Assembly: GCF_964340395.1 (NCBI RefSeq)
Contig: NC_135549.1
Location: 12,372,342 to 12,436,341, forward strand
Source: Glandiceps talaboti
Lineage: Eukaryota > Hemichordata > Enteropneusta > Spengelidae
Direction of reading: 5' to 3'
Length of the DNA: 64,000 nt
The stretch's first letter is position 1, and every line of letters starts with the position of its first letter. The notes beneath the pieces are model-generated. The model had not been told where the DNA came from. It ran no database searches and saw only the letters and a list, made by a program, of their open reading frames with translations. A program made the translations under genes and the position numbers. This document shows, piece after piece, positions 38,635 to 52,754 of this stretch.

Positions 38635-38673
38635 ACCATAGACCCTCCACCATGTGGGTGGAGGGTCTATGGT
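38635..38673. repeat. Perfect 17-bp hairpin
   Basis: ACCATAGACCCTCCACC, five-nt loop ATGTG, then its exact inverse. Weaker outer pairing (CATGGAAGTATA with TATACACTTCCATG) extends it to about 90 bp, so it may be a small foldback element. Confidence 0.8.
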
Positions 38674-38904
38674 ATAACTAAAAGTATATACACTTCCATG
38701 ATTACACTCAACGTTTATAGTATAATCTTTATAGAACCATAAATGTTATCTCTCTCTCCAACATGTATGATAGAACATAAAAGTAGTCAAAAACATGCAC
38801 AAATCTTCGCATATATAATTCCTCCTGTACCCTGTGCCATAAGTTGCTTTACCAGCTTCTTTGGGTAGTATGTGACACTCAATGAAACAACAAGAACAAA
38901 CAAG

Positions 38905-40290
38905 TAAAAATAATATCAGAGTTTTACAAAATTTTATTAGAATCTCCTCACAATGACTGTCTTAATACAAACATCTCAACTTATAATGCATATCCAAATA
39001 GTTGACCTCATTTAATCGAAAAATGCATATGATTAAAAAAGTTACTCTGATTAGGAAAATAAAGTCAACTACACCAGAAAAGCCATTGTGAGCCATATGT
39101 GTGTGTGTGTGTTCTTATCGTTGCAAAAAAACTACAAGTTAAGACAAGAATGCATAGTGGAACTGACAAGACAGTATGCTGTGTGAAACAATGACAGGGA
39201 ACACAAGAATGGTTTATCAAGCAGCACCACTACACTACAACAACATTTCCATACTGTACTACTCAAACCCTAAAAATACAAATATACCCTACAATCTTGT
39301 TTGGTTTTTTTTTTGACCCCCAACAAACAGTTCATTAGATTGCTTATTTAAAGTCAAATTGCAAATGTTCACTGCAGGAAAGCAAGGTGCAGTATATCTC
39401 CTACTGTAAATATTACTAGGAACACTAAAGTGTGCTTGTTACCAACTACCAAAACTTTCAAAAAAATAAATTGTGAACCAGACCTTTGGCTATTATATAT
39501 ATACATTACTAGGGGAAAAAAACAATTTCTGGTTCGTTGGCAGTTCTTGTCACAAACACAGTAGTAGTAGTAGTTATTATTATCATCATTATTAATATAT
39601 CGTGTAATCCTACAAAAAGTTGGCTTTATTATGTTCACTCCTACAAAATCTATTTTCAATACTTTATTTAGTGCATGGTGTCTCAAAACTTAGCCTAGGG
39701 AAATGCACTGCATGTGATATTTGAAGCTCACTTCACTATATCATACCTACATTACCTACTGAATTAATTTTCATCTTTTTTCTTCTTCTTCAATAACACG
39801 ATTGTATCAGTGATTCATACTACACTTCAATAAACTATGTCCTCCATCCACTCAAAAAAATAATATCAGCATCACAAACACTATCATAATATATACAGGT
39901 TTCAATTCATAATCATTGCATATTTTCCAAGGGAAAATCATCATTTTTTTTCATAATTTGGGGGTTAAATAATACATAATACAGGTCTGCAGACCCCCAC
40001 ATAAGTACACAATTCTAATAAAGCAAAATCTGAAAATTTATCTGCAAATATCCTATACCTAATTGTTGGCTTGTGCAATTGTCCAATGTCTACAATATCA
40101 CTAGTTGAGTACATCTCAAAGTGCCCTTTTCCAGGTGCAAAAAAAGCATTACCACATGTACTACACAATACTTCAATGAACACCTAAAGTAACCCTACCT
40201 ACATGTACAAATATTTCAGATTACTAAATGGTCATTTTGTTCTTTTGAAATATGAAATTGTAAACATTTCATTCTATAAAGACGATGATC

Positions 40291-40324
<34 letters not shown>

Positions 40325-43253
40325 CAATCAATATATTTGTGATTGTCAGTGCAGTTAAGAGTATTAAATAGAAAACAGAAAATATATATAGTAAGTACAG
40401 GATAAAAGCACCAAAAGTTTATGTAAGAATAAAAGCAAGTTGAAAGTTTTCTACTCTCCGAGCTCTTGTCAGTGATGGCAATAGAAGTTTTTATATATTA
40501 ATACTGGAGCTCTAGAGTCCTCTTAAAGTTCTGTATTCATTTCTTACATGGACTGTAAGGTTCTGAATGAGTCTTGCAGATATACTGGTATGCAAATTAA
40601 ATGTAAATATATATTTAATGAACATTGCATAAAATGTAACACAAATAATACAACTTGTATACAATGTGACACAATGCAACAGTCTGTGTGCAGTCAATCT
40701 AACACAATGTATCAATATCACAATGCAACTTGAAAACATTTTTTCATATATGTGTGGGGTTTACCACTTGTTCATGTTTTGATACAATGTTGCACTTCTA
40801 TATATGGTACTGGAACTGCTACATTTAGCTCTCATGAGACATAAATGGCAAACTTGTATACAATGTAGTACAAATATAGTATGATATTGTGTATAAAACA
40901 GTCTCACAGAGTACAACATAAATGTAACATTTCTATGGTTATGTAACTTAAATGCCACTAGTATGAACTGTTTACAAGATACTTAGCTACAAGTAAATAA
41001 CAAAAATACATCAGCTCTATACTATGAATCTTTAAATGTGGCAACTTGTATATTCAGTTCAACTTTAAATGTTACAAATGTCACGCAATACTTTGCTAAC
41101 ACATGATATCACCCCCACCCCCCCCCCTCCCCCACCTAATAACAAATATAACATAAATTTGAAGCCATGTGTCACTGTGTGAGAAAATGCCCATTTTGAC
41201 AAGAGAAACCCCATAAAGACATAGTATCGACATGTGGCAACCTAAATACATAGTAAGTGTATGCTAGATTAGATTTGTGCTAGTTTGGCCAAGAGAATTG
41301 GTATCAGTCACTCATTAGGAAGACATCATTTATATTCTGTAACACAAGGTGGATCAATTGTGAACAATATAGTCAGCCCAATCATATGCTACTGACATTA
41401 CCATTCATAAATTAGACAAAGACAACACTCTGTCAGGTGTCTGTTAATACTAAGTAAACCTTAAATATGGGCTCAAGGAAAAAAAGCACCAAGTAATTAA
41501 TATCACCAATTATTATTGTTCATTTAACTTTTTTTTTTTGAAGTGGTCTTTCATAATACTATTTCATAATCAACACTGTTTATCTAATATTTGTACTGAC
41601 AAATGAATGAATGCACACATGCTAGTATATCACTGATACTTCTCAACTTACCAAAATCAAATATCAAGAAACTTGAAAGTAAACTACGACCACTGCAACT
41701 GACATGTTTGTGAATTTGAACGTCATCTGTTATTGAAACTACATCAATTAACCCCCCTTTCATGCTTTTTAAATTCATCAGAGAGAAAAATACACCACTT
41801 TGAGTTGTTAAGTCCCAATATATACAAAGAATGAAAGAAATCGAGTTGAAAATTTAAACTTAATATAAATCTATTTTTGTATGGGAAGACAATTAGACTC
41901 TTGCATAGATTTCACTACAAGAGATTCATCTAAAATAAACACATCACAAAAAAACAACAAAAAAACCAAACACATTTTATTTTGATGACTTCCCAAATCA
42001 TCTAATACTTAAAATTGATTTCAGCACAAAAGATGTTTACAATTGAAAGTAATACAGAAATCACTGGTACAATTTTCACTTGGTGTGCACAAGTTTCTAT
42101 GACTTGAATGCCACTTGCATTTTTGTAAAACTAATTTGAATTGACTTATTTAACAGTAACCTGAATTCAAAATACAAGTCTACAACTGTCAAGAGAGAAA
42201 AAGCAAACATCCCCCATGTAAATATCTCTATACAATAAAACACCACTAATGCTAACAATATCACAAACTAGACTATAATTCTATATTTTTACAAAGTTCA
42301 TTTATGAAGAGCTATATTTGAAGGTTATATTTAATGACAGGTTTTTAGCAATAGTTATATTTATTGCTATGCTCAATGATTTTAGTATAAATACCAAAAA
42401 TGCACACACAATTATTAAACACCCACTTGCTTTAGTTCTAAGATAATATGTATAGTCAGGTTTAGAATTTGCCAAGGATACTCAGATGAACACATTCAAT
42501 TACAAATTATCTTATTGACCACATATGAAATCTGTTATACAGCTAAATTCAATTATTTCATTGGATGATTTTGCATAATTATTAAGTGTTCAGAAATCTA
42601 AGTGTATATATTGTTGGTAAAAAAAAAAACCATATGCACAAAACCGAGAACACTGTTAGTGGCAGTGTTAGTAACAATGTTAAAAATCTCAACCCCATTC
42701 TACAGTCTGTTTCAATATTTTCAACAGAGGCTCTTTGGTTTTCATTTCTTTAAATAAGCAAAAAAAAAAAGCAAAGAAATTTAGTTGTTTACAGTGCCTC
42801 TTTACAGTATATGACTAGAAAGTCACCAATCTTTCATAAAATACACCTAGAACTCACTCACACATCGAAAAAAAAAGAAAAGACATCGGTATCTTTGAAG
42901 AACTAAAAATTCCTCATTTTCATTCACTGGAATGGTTTGACCACAGGATGAAGCGTAACAAAAGAATGAGAAAAAAACAAACATCTTTTTTCCCTAAAAT
43001 TTATGATACACAACTTAGATATGTAGAGTTAATATCATAATTTAGAGCCATGAAAGTGCAGATAGTTTTTCGTTTTTGTATCTGAGTATATGTATCTTAC
43101 AGGTTTGCATCATCACTGCTATATCGTTATAATACACTTTAAGTGCAAACAAGTTTATACAAACTTGGATGCCACCTAATTTGTTATTCTTCTCTTGCGT
43201 CATGTATTGCTGTAGGGGTACTTGAGAATGCTCAAGACAAGTTTCTCCTTAAC
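38905..43253 (-). other. Probable long 3' UTR of the plexin gene
   Basis: About 4.3 kb directly after the plexin stop shows no exon-like coding on either strand and few repeats. It is strongly AT-rich with many T/A runs, unlike the repeat-rich intergenic DNA below 38.9 kb. Vertebrate plexin transcripts often carry multi-kilobase 3' UTRs. The lower boundary is set only by the polyadenylation signal candidate at 38933-38938, so the extent is inference. Confidence 0.4.
38933..38938 (-). terminator. Candidate polyadenylation signal for plexin
   Basis: Canonical AATAAA on the minus strand within CTAATAAAATTTTG, followed by a T-rich stretch downstream in the gene's direction. It sits where UTR-like composition gives way to repeat-bearing intergenic DNA. 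Other TTTATT words exist between here and the stop codon, so earlier sites may also be used. Confidence 0.3.
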
Positions 43254-46200
43254 TCACTGCTGTCCAGCCATAATGGCAGAAATCTGTTCCCACTTGTATG
43301 CAAGTCGACTTCTACTGGCAAGTTCATCACACTCCAGGGACTCTATAAGCTGTATATGAGGGTGAAGTCAATTCGACATCAATTACTAAACATGTCAATG
43401 TAAAGCAAACAGAGGTTCATAATAACACAATATGTGATAAGCCCTACTGAACTGAATCTATATTCACACTGAATACAGTTTTTCTCAATGTGAAATATCT
43501 GCTCTAGTACAGGCTTTCTCACAAACACTAATTGGCAAGAGAAGAGGTCATTATTTCAAAGCTTTAGAGTTTCATTTTCAAATCAAACGCAAAGATGGCA
43601 TGGAGGTTCTTTTCTTTCCTTTTTACTTTTTCATATTAAACTCAACTTGTTCTCAGTCCTACCTGAACTTGATTATATTAAACATACACTCACCTCATCA
43701 TTGTACTTCTGTGAATAATAAAAGTAAAGTTCATTAAGAGCAGCCATCTGGTTGAAATCATGTTGATGTAGTCTAGATTCTTCTGCTAATGCTGAATTCA
43801 TGTCTTGATCACTGATTACTGGCATTCTCTTAATGTCCTGATAGAAACTACAATTAAAAAAAGAAAGAAGCCATCAGATAATATATAATAATAATAGCAA
43901 GGATCCCTTTTTTTTCTGTTTCTCATTACCCGACCAACGCAAATTTTCTTAATATTATGTGGAACAGCGCCCTCTCTGGCAAAAATACAGAAGTGTCTGG
44001 ACTGACGTCTACAATGATGAAGACACTTGTTCACTAACAGAGCATTTCTTCATCATGACAGAAGTTATTCAGGTAGGTGATTGAGAACATGCCAATTATG
44101 TAGAGAAGCTGGGAAAAGAATCCAATTAAAAGAAGATAGAGAGGAGGAAAAGGAGAGGTAGAGAAAAACGAAGAAACTGATCTTTTATTTTTGTACTTAA
44201 AAAAATAAATTGATCAACCGACCCATAGTTGCCATGAAAAAGTAAGGAGACACAAAAAAATAGGGCCAGCCTAATAATCATACTTGGTGGACTGAATGAA
44301 GACTAATGGTAGCAGTACCTATATATATTTACTCTATACAGACAGTGTGGAATGTCTAAATATTCATGTAATATTTACCATTGTTTAGTAGGGACAAGCC
44401 ATAGTGTTGAAAGTAAGTACTGTACTGAACATTATTTGGTAGGTTTATTATTTCCATGAAGATTTCAGTAAGTATCCAAGCTGTAAACAGTAACATACTA
44501 CTTACAATGACGATATCATGGTGACATGCAGCACACCCCATTACTATACTGCAACTGCAATTTATTGCTATTGCTAACATGTCTCACTGTGTGTCAAATT
44601 GAAATCAATGGCTATACAAACATAGGCCTAGATGTCAGATTATCAGTTTTTCAATCATGGCTTACCTGTACACCCATTCCCTATACTTTGGAATATCTTT
44701 GGCGTAGAGTAGTTTACTGGATGGAGAGTCTTTGCCAAGTTTATGTACTGATGTTGAGCATGAATCCATAAATGTCTGCGCTACAACAGAGAGACAGGCA
44801 TCCACTGTCTGTGACTTGTAAACATCAAACACAAAGTCTGGGTTCTTTATCAGGTTGACCCAAAACCTTAGTGGCAAGCTGTGGAATAAAACAACATGTC
44901 AGAATAAGTTAAGAGTTAGGAAATGAAAATACTACCTCCAGTGAAAATGTCTTCTTACTTTACTTTCTAAGTTTTATGCTTATAACAGTGAAGAGAAGAA
45001 CGTAATACAAATCACTTTTACTGAAATAAAAGTGTGCAAATTGTATCTCTGGATAAAATGGGACTGCGGTGGCAAAGAAGTTAAAATAGCAAAGGGATCC
45101 ATGAATTCGTTTCCAATTATGAAGTTTCATTTCATATAGAGAATTGTGTGAAGTTTGAACTCTACAGAGACTTTGCATTGTACTGAACACAAGTTCAACA
45201 AAAAATATGGAAATATACACTGGTTCTTCTACGACACGACAATGTGCATCTATGTCACGACAACACATGTCAACATCACTGATTCTGTTGTGTTTGAAAT
45301 ATGAGTCAAAACGTTCAAAATTACCATTACTTTCCCCCGATATTTCTTTGATATTAATGGCATCGGTTATAATTATGTTATTCTCCAACATTTTTCTTTG
45401 TTACGCCAGAAAATACTCGTGACCTAAGGGTTGTCACTACAAGTCTAGCGACTCAGTGACAAATCCCTTCAGGCACTCATATTTTCCTTGGCTGAATGAA
45501 GAAAAATATTGGGGGATAACATCTTATTAAACTTTTCACTGAGAACTACAAGAAACAAATACTAAAACTAACCTATTACTCTTCCACGTGTGGACAACAT
45601 CAGGATCAGATATTCCATGCTCTATTGCTTGATCATCTAGGAAATCAAATAAGTACTTGATTGCCAGGGGAAGGGCACTGCCACGATGTGTTGTACTGAA
45701 GATTGTCTCAAACAAGTCATCAACAAACTTTTGTAATGTACCCTGTGTTTGTATACAAAAGATCAGTATTATTCATATGGTAAGCACACTACTAAAAGTG
45801 AACTAGTAATGGTGTCTACACCAACAAGTTAGTAATACTGTAATAAGTAAAGGTTTATAAACATGAAGTGCAGACTACAATTTTATAAATCAACTATAAT
45901 GTAGTCACTCATTTTAAAATGTATCACACCACGACACGAGACAAGTTGAACAAAAAATACACTCTGGTCGTTCCAAGTCACAATGCACATCTATGTCATG
46001 ACAACGTGTCTACGTCACTGGTTCTGCTGTGTTCAAAATGAGTCAAAACGTTCAAAATTGTCATTACTTTCCCCGATTTTGCTTCGATATTACTGGCACT
46101 GGTATAATTGTTATTCTCCAATATTTTTCTTCATTCAGCCCGAAAATAGTCATGACCTAAGGGTTAGTCACTACTTGTCTAGCAACCCGTAGTGAAAAAG

Positions 46201-49200
46201 ACCCCTTAGGTCACACATATTTTCCTTGGCTGAATGAAGAAAAATATTGGGGAATGACATTTAAATATTCAGTACTGATGAAATTCAACCATATGATAAT
46301 CAAAAAGCTCTTCCAGATACATTATTGTTACTAATAACTGTAAACACAAGATAACATAAGATAACATACCTTGGTTGTTAGGAGCCTAGTTAAGTAAATT
46401 TCTGATACCATCTTAATGTTCCTTGCTCCCTCTTTCTGTGCACCATCATTGTCATGTTGTTTAATAAGATGCCATGCTCTATGTCCACTATCAGCCTCGG
46501 CATTGATTAGCATGGATGAAGTTGATCTGTGTCCTGGACTTGATGTCAGTGACATGTTGACTGGTTATATGAAACACAAACAAGCAAGTTAGTTGTCTCT
46601 ACACAGACAAACCTCCCAAATCCTCCCTTGCTATGCCTTCTGCCACAAAACTAACAGCTATGAATGAACATTTTGCAACTTTTAAAGGAACATTTTGCAA
46701 CTTCTAAAGCAATTACTTGTCAAGAAATAACTGGATATGTTATGAATATGAATTGACAAGTATGCTACAACTATGTACCCTGTTAGGCTGTACATTGAAT
46801 GGTATCAAGACATGGTATAATTCTTGATGTGCTTGCAAAGAGAACACTTACAGTGAGGATTGCCTGTCTTCAGACTGGACACACCCGGTGACATGTTGTA
46901 ACCTTGTTTTGGCACTAGAGCCATGACTGCACCATCAAGCACCTGAAAAATGAAATCATGATTATGTAACATTAGCAAGAAGACAACATCTGACATACCC
47001 TACTCTCTAATGTTGACCTCTCAACATTACCAACTGCAAGGCACACGACTAAGTTAGATATTTGAACTTCAGTAGCTTTAAAATTTGTTCTAAGAAAATG
47101 CACTTTTCCACTACACATTTCACAAACTACAAGTTTCTTGTGTCTTGTATCCAGAACTTTCCTACAGCAGGACATGATTGCTCTAACCATCCTAGAAAAC
47201 ATGTGAACACTGATATATGGTACTGACCTTGTAATGTTCTAGTGTGTTAATTCTCTTCCATTCTCCCTCTACCTTGGCTGTGATATCATCATCAGCAAGA
47301 CTCAGTCTCCCACTGTATCCCTGTCTCCATTCTGTCAATAACATAAACATACATTGAATTCTACATCAGAATTGTTACTCACATGTTTGCAGATCTATCG
47401 AAATTGTACACAAGTAACCAATACAAACTGAATATTTGTATGGTTGTTTTGCCAGCAACACTACCTTACTGGTGAGAGTGAGGGATGTGTACCTGTACGT
47501 GTATGCGTGTGTGTGTGGGAGGGAGGGGGGTTATGTGTATGGGTGTGTGTGGCCATGACAGCTTCCTTATAAGACTTAAAGTAAAATGTACTAAACTCAC
47601 CTAAATCAACTTGGTCCACCCTAGGTCGAGATGAAAATGGTGCATTTTTATAAATAGCATCTAGGAATTTCTCCTTAACTTGACCTATAGAGTCACAATC
47701 CAAGACCTTGACCTGGATGTACTGTTCTTCTTTATCAAACAATGTGTCTGGATTAACAACATTTATGCACTGTAAAGAAATAGATAGTACAACATTTAGT
47801 TATGTTTACATAATTGATTACATTTAGAGTTACCACTACTGCTCTCATAGTTACAATGTATACTTTTACACCTCGTATAAATGCTATAAACAGTTGTGAT
47901 GAAATCACTTTACTTAGGTGTTACTGGTTGTAATATACATGAAATAATAACACACCTAAGTAGTCTGCATCATCCATACACCTGTGTCATCAATTTGTGT
48001 AAAACTGCATTAAATTGATTAAACCTTTACTCACATAAGTCTTGTACTCTATCTCTTGTCTTATAAGTTTCTCTTCGCTAAGTGAATACCTAGCTTCATG
48101 TGTGATGCTATCAACTGGACCTTTCTCAATTTGTTGTCTGAGGGCTCTATAACACATGAACAAAGGTTCCCCTGCTGCTTCCTTGAGGAAACTGTACAGT
48201 AGGAATGTTAACCAGTTGGTCAACATTTTCTCAGCTATTGATTCAGTCCTGTGAATTGAAAACATGATACACTGAGAATAGTTCTACATCCCGGACTAAT
48301 TTGGAAGTAATATCTGCTACATGTACCTGTAGTTCTAAACAAAACTTGTTGCAACAGACAGAACTCCTTATATTTCACATGGTTCACCTACGCACATCCC
48401 TACATGAAATTATCTCTCCAAAGCTGTTACAACAAAGTTATTACTTTAACTTTTACAAATGCAAAAGATCTGACAATAGTAACTACTGTCTGTACAAAGA
48501 ACCGATGAATGGTCTGTGAAAACCTCCAATCATGGAAAGAGCTATGCTGTTTGTAAAAATGATGCAGCAATATTCTATGAAAACGTCTGATAGTGGGCAC
48601 AGTTAAGTGTTCTTTTTCTTCCCTCCAGCTGAAACAAATTTATTATCAATTGGCCTTAACACCATTTTAAAACAAGATGTATTCCTCAAATAGGACTTAT
48701 TTTACTTTACCTTCTCAGGAGTAGTTTGGGATGGTTCTTCCCTTCTAAGGTTTTGTCAATAAGTTCTGACAGTAATGCTTTTAAAATTCTACAGAAAAGG
48801 GAGAATATTCAGTTAGTGATGACAATTGCTTACTTCTGGTTTGGTTACCTTTTCACTCTATATTATATCCTGGTCTGTATGATAAACTATGGGTTACAGA
48901 TAGCCAGGATGGTTTACAATATTACAAGTTACTAGAAACTACTGGTACTTCATATCTCATTATTCTTAGCATTTTGTTTAACATTCAGACACTCTTCAAA
49001 TTATTAAGCTCCATAAATTAGCATAATCATAGAAATGCATATACATTTGGTATTTTAATATATGTTCATTGTCTTTGAGTCCCTTTGACTAAAACATAGT
49101 AAGAGCACCACACAAGAAATGATAACTGTCTTTGTGGGCTGATGTGAATATTCCTGTAAAAACATTTACATTCAAATGTACTATTGCCAGATAAGTGTTC

Positions 49201-50244
49201 AAAAACAACAACAAAAACAACAATTACTGACGTTATAGATATTTAATAGTTGTTACTCACTCGGTGGCATATTCCATTCTACTTTGTAATGATACCATTA
49301 TTAAGGAGGCAACGTTGACTCTGTCTCTCATAGAAAATGATTTCTGTCCTTCTAGGGTTCGGATAAAATTCAGTAAGAACGTCTTGTTGGTGACTAGTTT
49401 ACCAAATTCACGCAGACCCTTCTCAACATCTGCCCTTTTAGCACCCTTCACCTGGATAAACAATACAAAATATGTGTGTGAGGAGGGTAGGAAAACGATA
49501 TCTACACTGACAATACAACATATCTATGTAAGCTGGGTAGGAAAACAACATATACTGATGGTCCATCTCATAATGACTTTTTTCAGACACTGTGTTTTGA
49601 TACAGGATATTGATGCATTGCTTCTGATACTCTATCATTTAGTGTACATAGTCTTACATTTCTTCATCAGATGTTAGGTTTAAATGGCGTCATAACTTAT
49701 TACTACCTGGATAGTAGAATAACTCTATACTCTGCCTGTTAAAAATGAAGATTGACAATTGATGACTTTAGTATCGAATTGAGCTTTTGTTCCAAACACA
49801 AATGTGAACATTTTAGTTTGAAAATGTTTTGACTGTCAACAGATTAACCCACTATTCATGTGTGCTGAATAGCACGTCAATTTGTTGACAAAGACTGAAG
49901 TGTGTAGTCAAAAATTTCAGGTAAAATGTTCAAGTCTGTGTTTGTGTTTGTGTTTGTGTTTGTGTTTGTGTTTGTGTTTGTGTTTGTGTTTGTGTTTGTG
50001 TTTGTGTTTGTGTTTGGAACAAAAGTTCAGTTCAATACTATGGTTTACCAACACAGATGAATTTCCATTTGAATTCATGACTTTGTTACGTCAACACCTA
50101 CCTCTAGTTCTCTAAGCACTGGATGGTCTTCTTGGCCAGGGAATAGCACTCTCATTGTATAACTTCTGTAATCAAGGAATGGGATACCAGCACCTTCTAT
50201 ATCTGTTGTCATCTCAGTTACTTCAGTTTGTAACTCTGCAAATG
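43254..50244 (-). CDS. PLXNA: Plexin cytoplasmic GAP / Rho-binding exons
   Basis: Twelve exons encode the cytoplasmic region. The first GAP half runs from [12 protein letters not shown] through [20 protein letters not shown] (arginine-finger region, exon 49451-49261) to [17 protein letters not shown]. The Rho-family GTPase-binding insert follows in 47769-46852 ([31 protein letters not shown]). The second GAP half is in 46560-43254 and includes [28 protein letters not shown], and [17 protein letters not shown] with its second conserved arginine. The protein ends [12 protein letters not shown]. Both GAP arginines known from plexin structures are present, so the domain looks catalytically intact; the known substrate class is Rap/R-Ras GTPases. 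Confidence 0.94.
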
Positions 50245-52713
50245 CTGCAAGAAACAGAAGACATAGTTTAAGCAACAAGAAAATCAAATAGTATACATAT
50301 CATCGACATCACAATCAATCAAACATCTTAGTAAAGAATGTGTTTTTCAATGACGAGAGATATGCCCTTCACTCATCAAGACTGAATGACAGTGGGCTCA
50401 CCATGTATGTTGATTACTCTATAAAGTCTGTTTATAACCTAATACATCTGAACTCCATCAAAACACTAGTGACTAAAATCATAATCTAATGTAAATTTCT
50501 TGAAAATAGCCTGCTAATGGTAGAAAACTAGTCGAAGATTTGATTCATTTTTGTACTGAATTTTTCCAATGACATTTAGTAACTAAAACTGAAAATGACA
50601 CTTAGTGACTAAAAAACTGTGACAAATCTCTGTGTTCTCTTACCTTCTTTGCACACTTTAACGACGTCACTTTCCAGTGAGTCTAGTTTGATTTGTAACA
50701 TTTTGACAGCCCTGTTCTTCTCACTGGATTTCCGTTTATAAATAATTAATATAAAGACAATAATAATAATAGCTACTGCGCCACCAGCAGCTATACCGGC
50801 TATGGCACCTGTACTCAAAGCAGGACCATCAGAGGCATATTTCAGGAAACCAACACTGACGTTCAGATTACCATGGTAAATCTAGAAATGAAATAACATG
50901 CTGTGTTTAATTTACATGTATGTAATTTCTAAGAAATATATATCAAACAGTGAATTTAGTCACAAACTGATCGAAGACCACTATAATCCCACACTTCTTA
51001 CGAGCTCAGATTGAATGTCTCAAATCAGTTATAGCCTTGTTGTCTCACACCTACCTACCACTATCTATATATACAGATACACCTCATACCAACCAGCAGT
51101 AACTATACTAAATAGGAATCCACATCAATACACAGTGAGGGATCAAATCTATCTATTGTTCTAGACACCCAGATTATCTGAGTTGTCAAGCCCCTGACTT
51201 TATAATAATATCACAAAATGTTGGGTAATGTAAGGAAAGGAAAGGAAGACATGTAAAGTATACTTTGACTAACACTACCCATTTTTCCTCCTGTACAGGA
51301 AACTACCCAAACAGAAATACTGCTACTATTTTTAAACCTTTTCATTTTCCTTCTTACGACTTAGTAGTAAAACAGTTAATATATAACACTTACGGTAACT
51401 TGAAGTCCCTTTTCAGCACTGCTACCTTTAGGTGGTGTTTCTGGAGGATTACACGTCAACTGATTCCAAGCTAATGAGGTGACTTCACAGTCATCATCTC
51501 CAATTTTTACTATTACATCATGTTCATCTGAAGCAAGTGTCAGATTCTCACCCTGTATCATGAAATATAAATGAAGTGTGTACAATTATAACACATCATA
51601 ACATAAAGGCAATATGAAATGGACATTAACAATGTTTGGAGAATATGAACCAACTCACTGAATGCCAGTTGAGAATACAATAGAAATAACCAAAATATAA
51701 ATAAGAATGTAGACATCTAATGTGACAAATACATTGCATGATATTAGTCTCCGCAAATGGAATATAAACCAAGTACTGAGGTCAAATTATGAAAATGATC
51801 GTGTCAGGCATTGCATATGTTAAAATGTTTCATTTCTGAGAGTACATGTAGATTTGATACAACATGAAGACTTTAAACAGCAATGTGTTGTTATAACATG
51901 ATATACAACAATGTCTCACTAAGACTGCAGATCCATTGACTTTTTATCAATAACTGGATTTGCAGAAGTTAGGCAGGTACTTCGTTAGACTACTTACAAC
52001 ATATCTTATCTTCTAATTCTAGATTGGATAGAATAAGAAGTTCACAGCACTTACTAAAATAACAAGGGGTTCTTTTCCAACACCACTGTACACCTTTGAA
52101 CCATCCTCAAAGTTTGTATAATATGGATTTGGGTAGTAGAGGAAAGGTCCTAGGCTGGTATCTTTGAGATGTGTTGTGTTCTGTACACTATCCAATATAA
52201 ATCCATAGTCACAGCTGAATGGTTCCTTTGCAGTAGGTTTAATGTTACTTTCTGACACATCTGGGGCTTCGCACACCAATTGAGTGGGTGATTTAAGGAT
52301 GCATGGCTGTAATATCAACAATAATGTGAAGAACTGTGATAACATGACAAGTGATCACATGAAAACAGGTACATGTGTAGTGATTGCATTAGGATTCCAG
52401 AGAACTGAAAAGCAATACACTGCAATGTTAATGTACATCCTCATAACTTGTTAACCATACGAAGACAGAGATAGACTCTCAAAGCCTGGCTACTAATACT
52501 TTTGCTTAAATGTCTGTTAATATATCAGTTTCACATTTGCTATAGTTGCAATTCCAATCACATTGTACAGTACGCCCTCAATGGTTACTTAAGAAATTTC
52601 CACTAATGCCAAAAACCCACTCAAGGTGAAAGTAGCAGCTACTTTGCTGTAAGTTGGTTTTTGCCATTTGTAGAATGTTTAGCAAAGGTAGCCACGCTGT
52701 AAAAGTCTAAGAC

Positions 52714-52754
<41 letters not shown>

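Noticed and set aside
39369-39686. 105-codon minus-strand ORF
   Set aside because: Low-complexity (YYYYY from TAG/TTA repeats) and no family likeness; lies in the presumed plexin 3' UTR.
49264-49677. 137-codon plus-strand ORF
   Set aside because: Antisense shadow of the plexin GAP exon 49261-49451.
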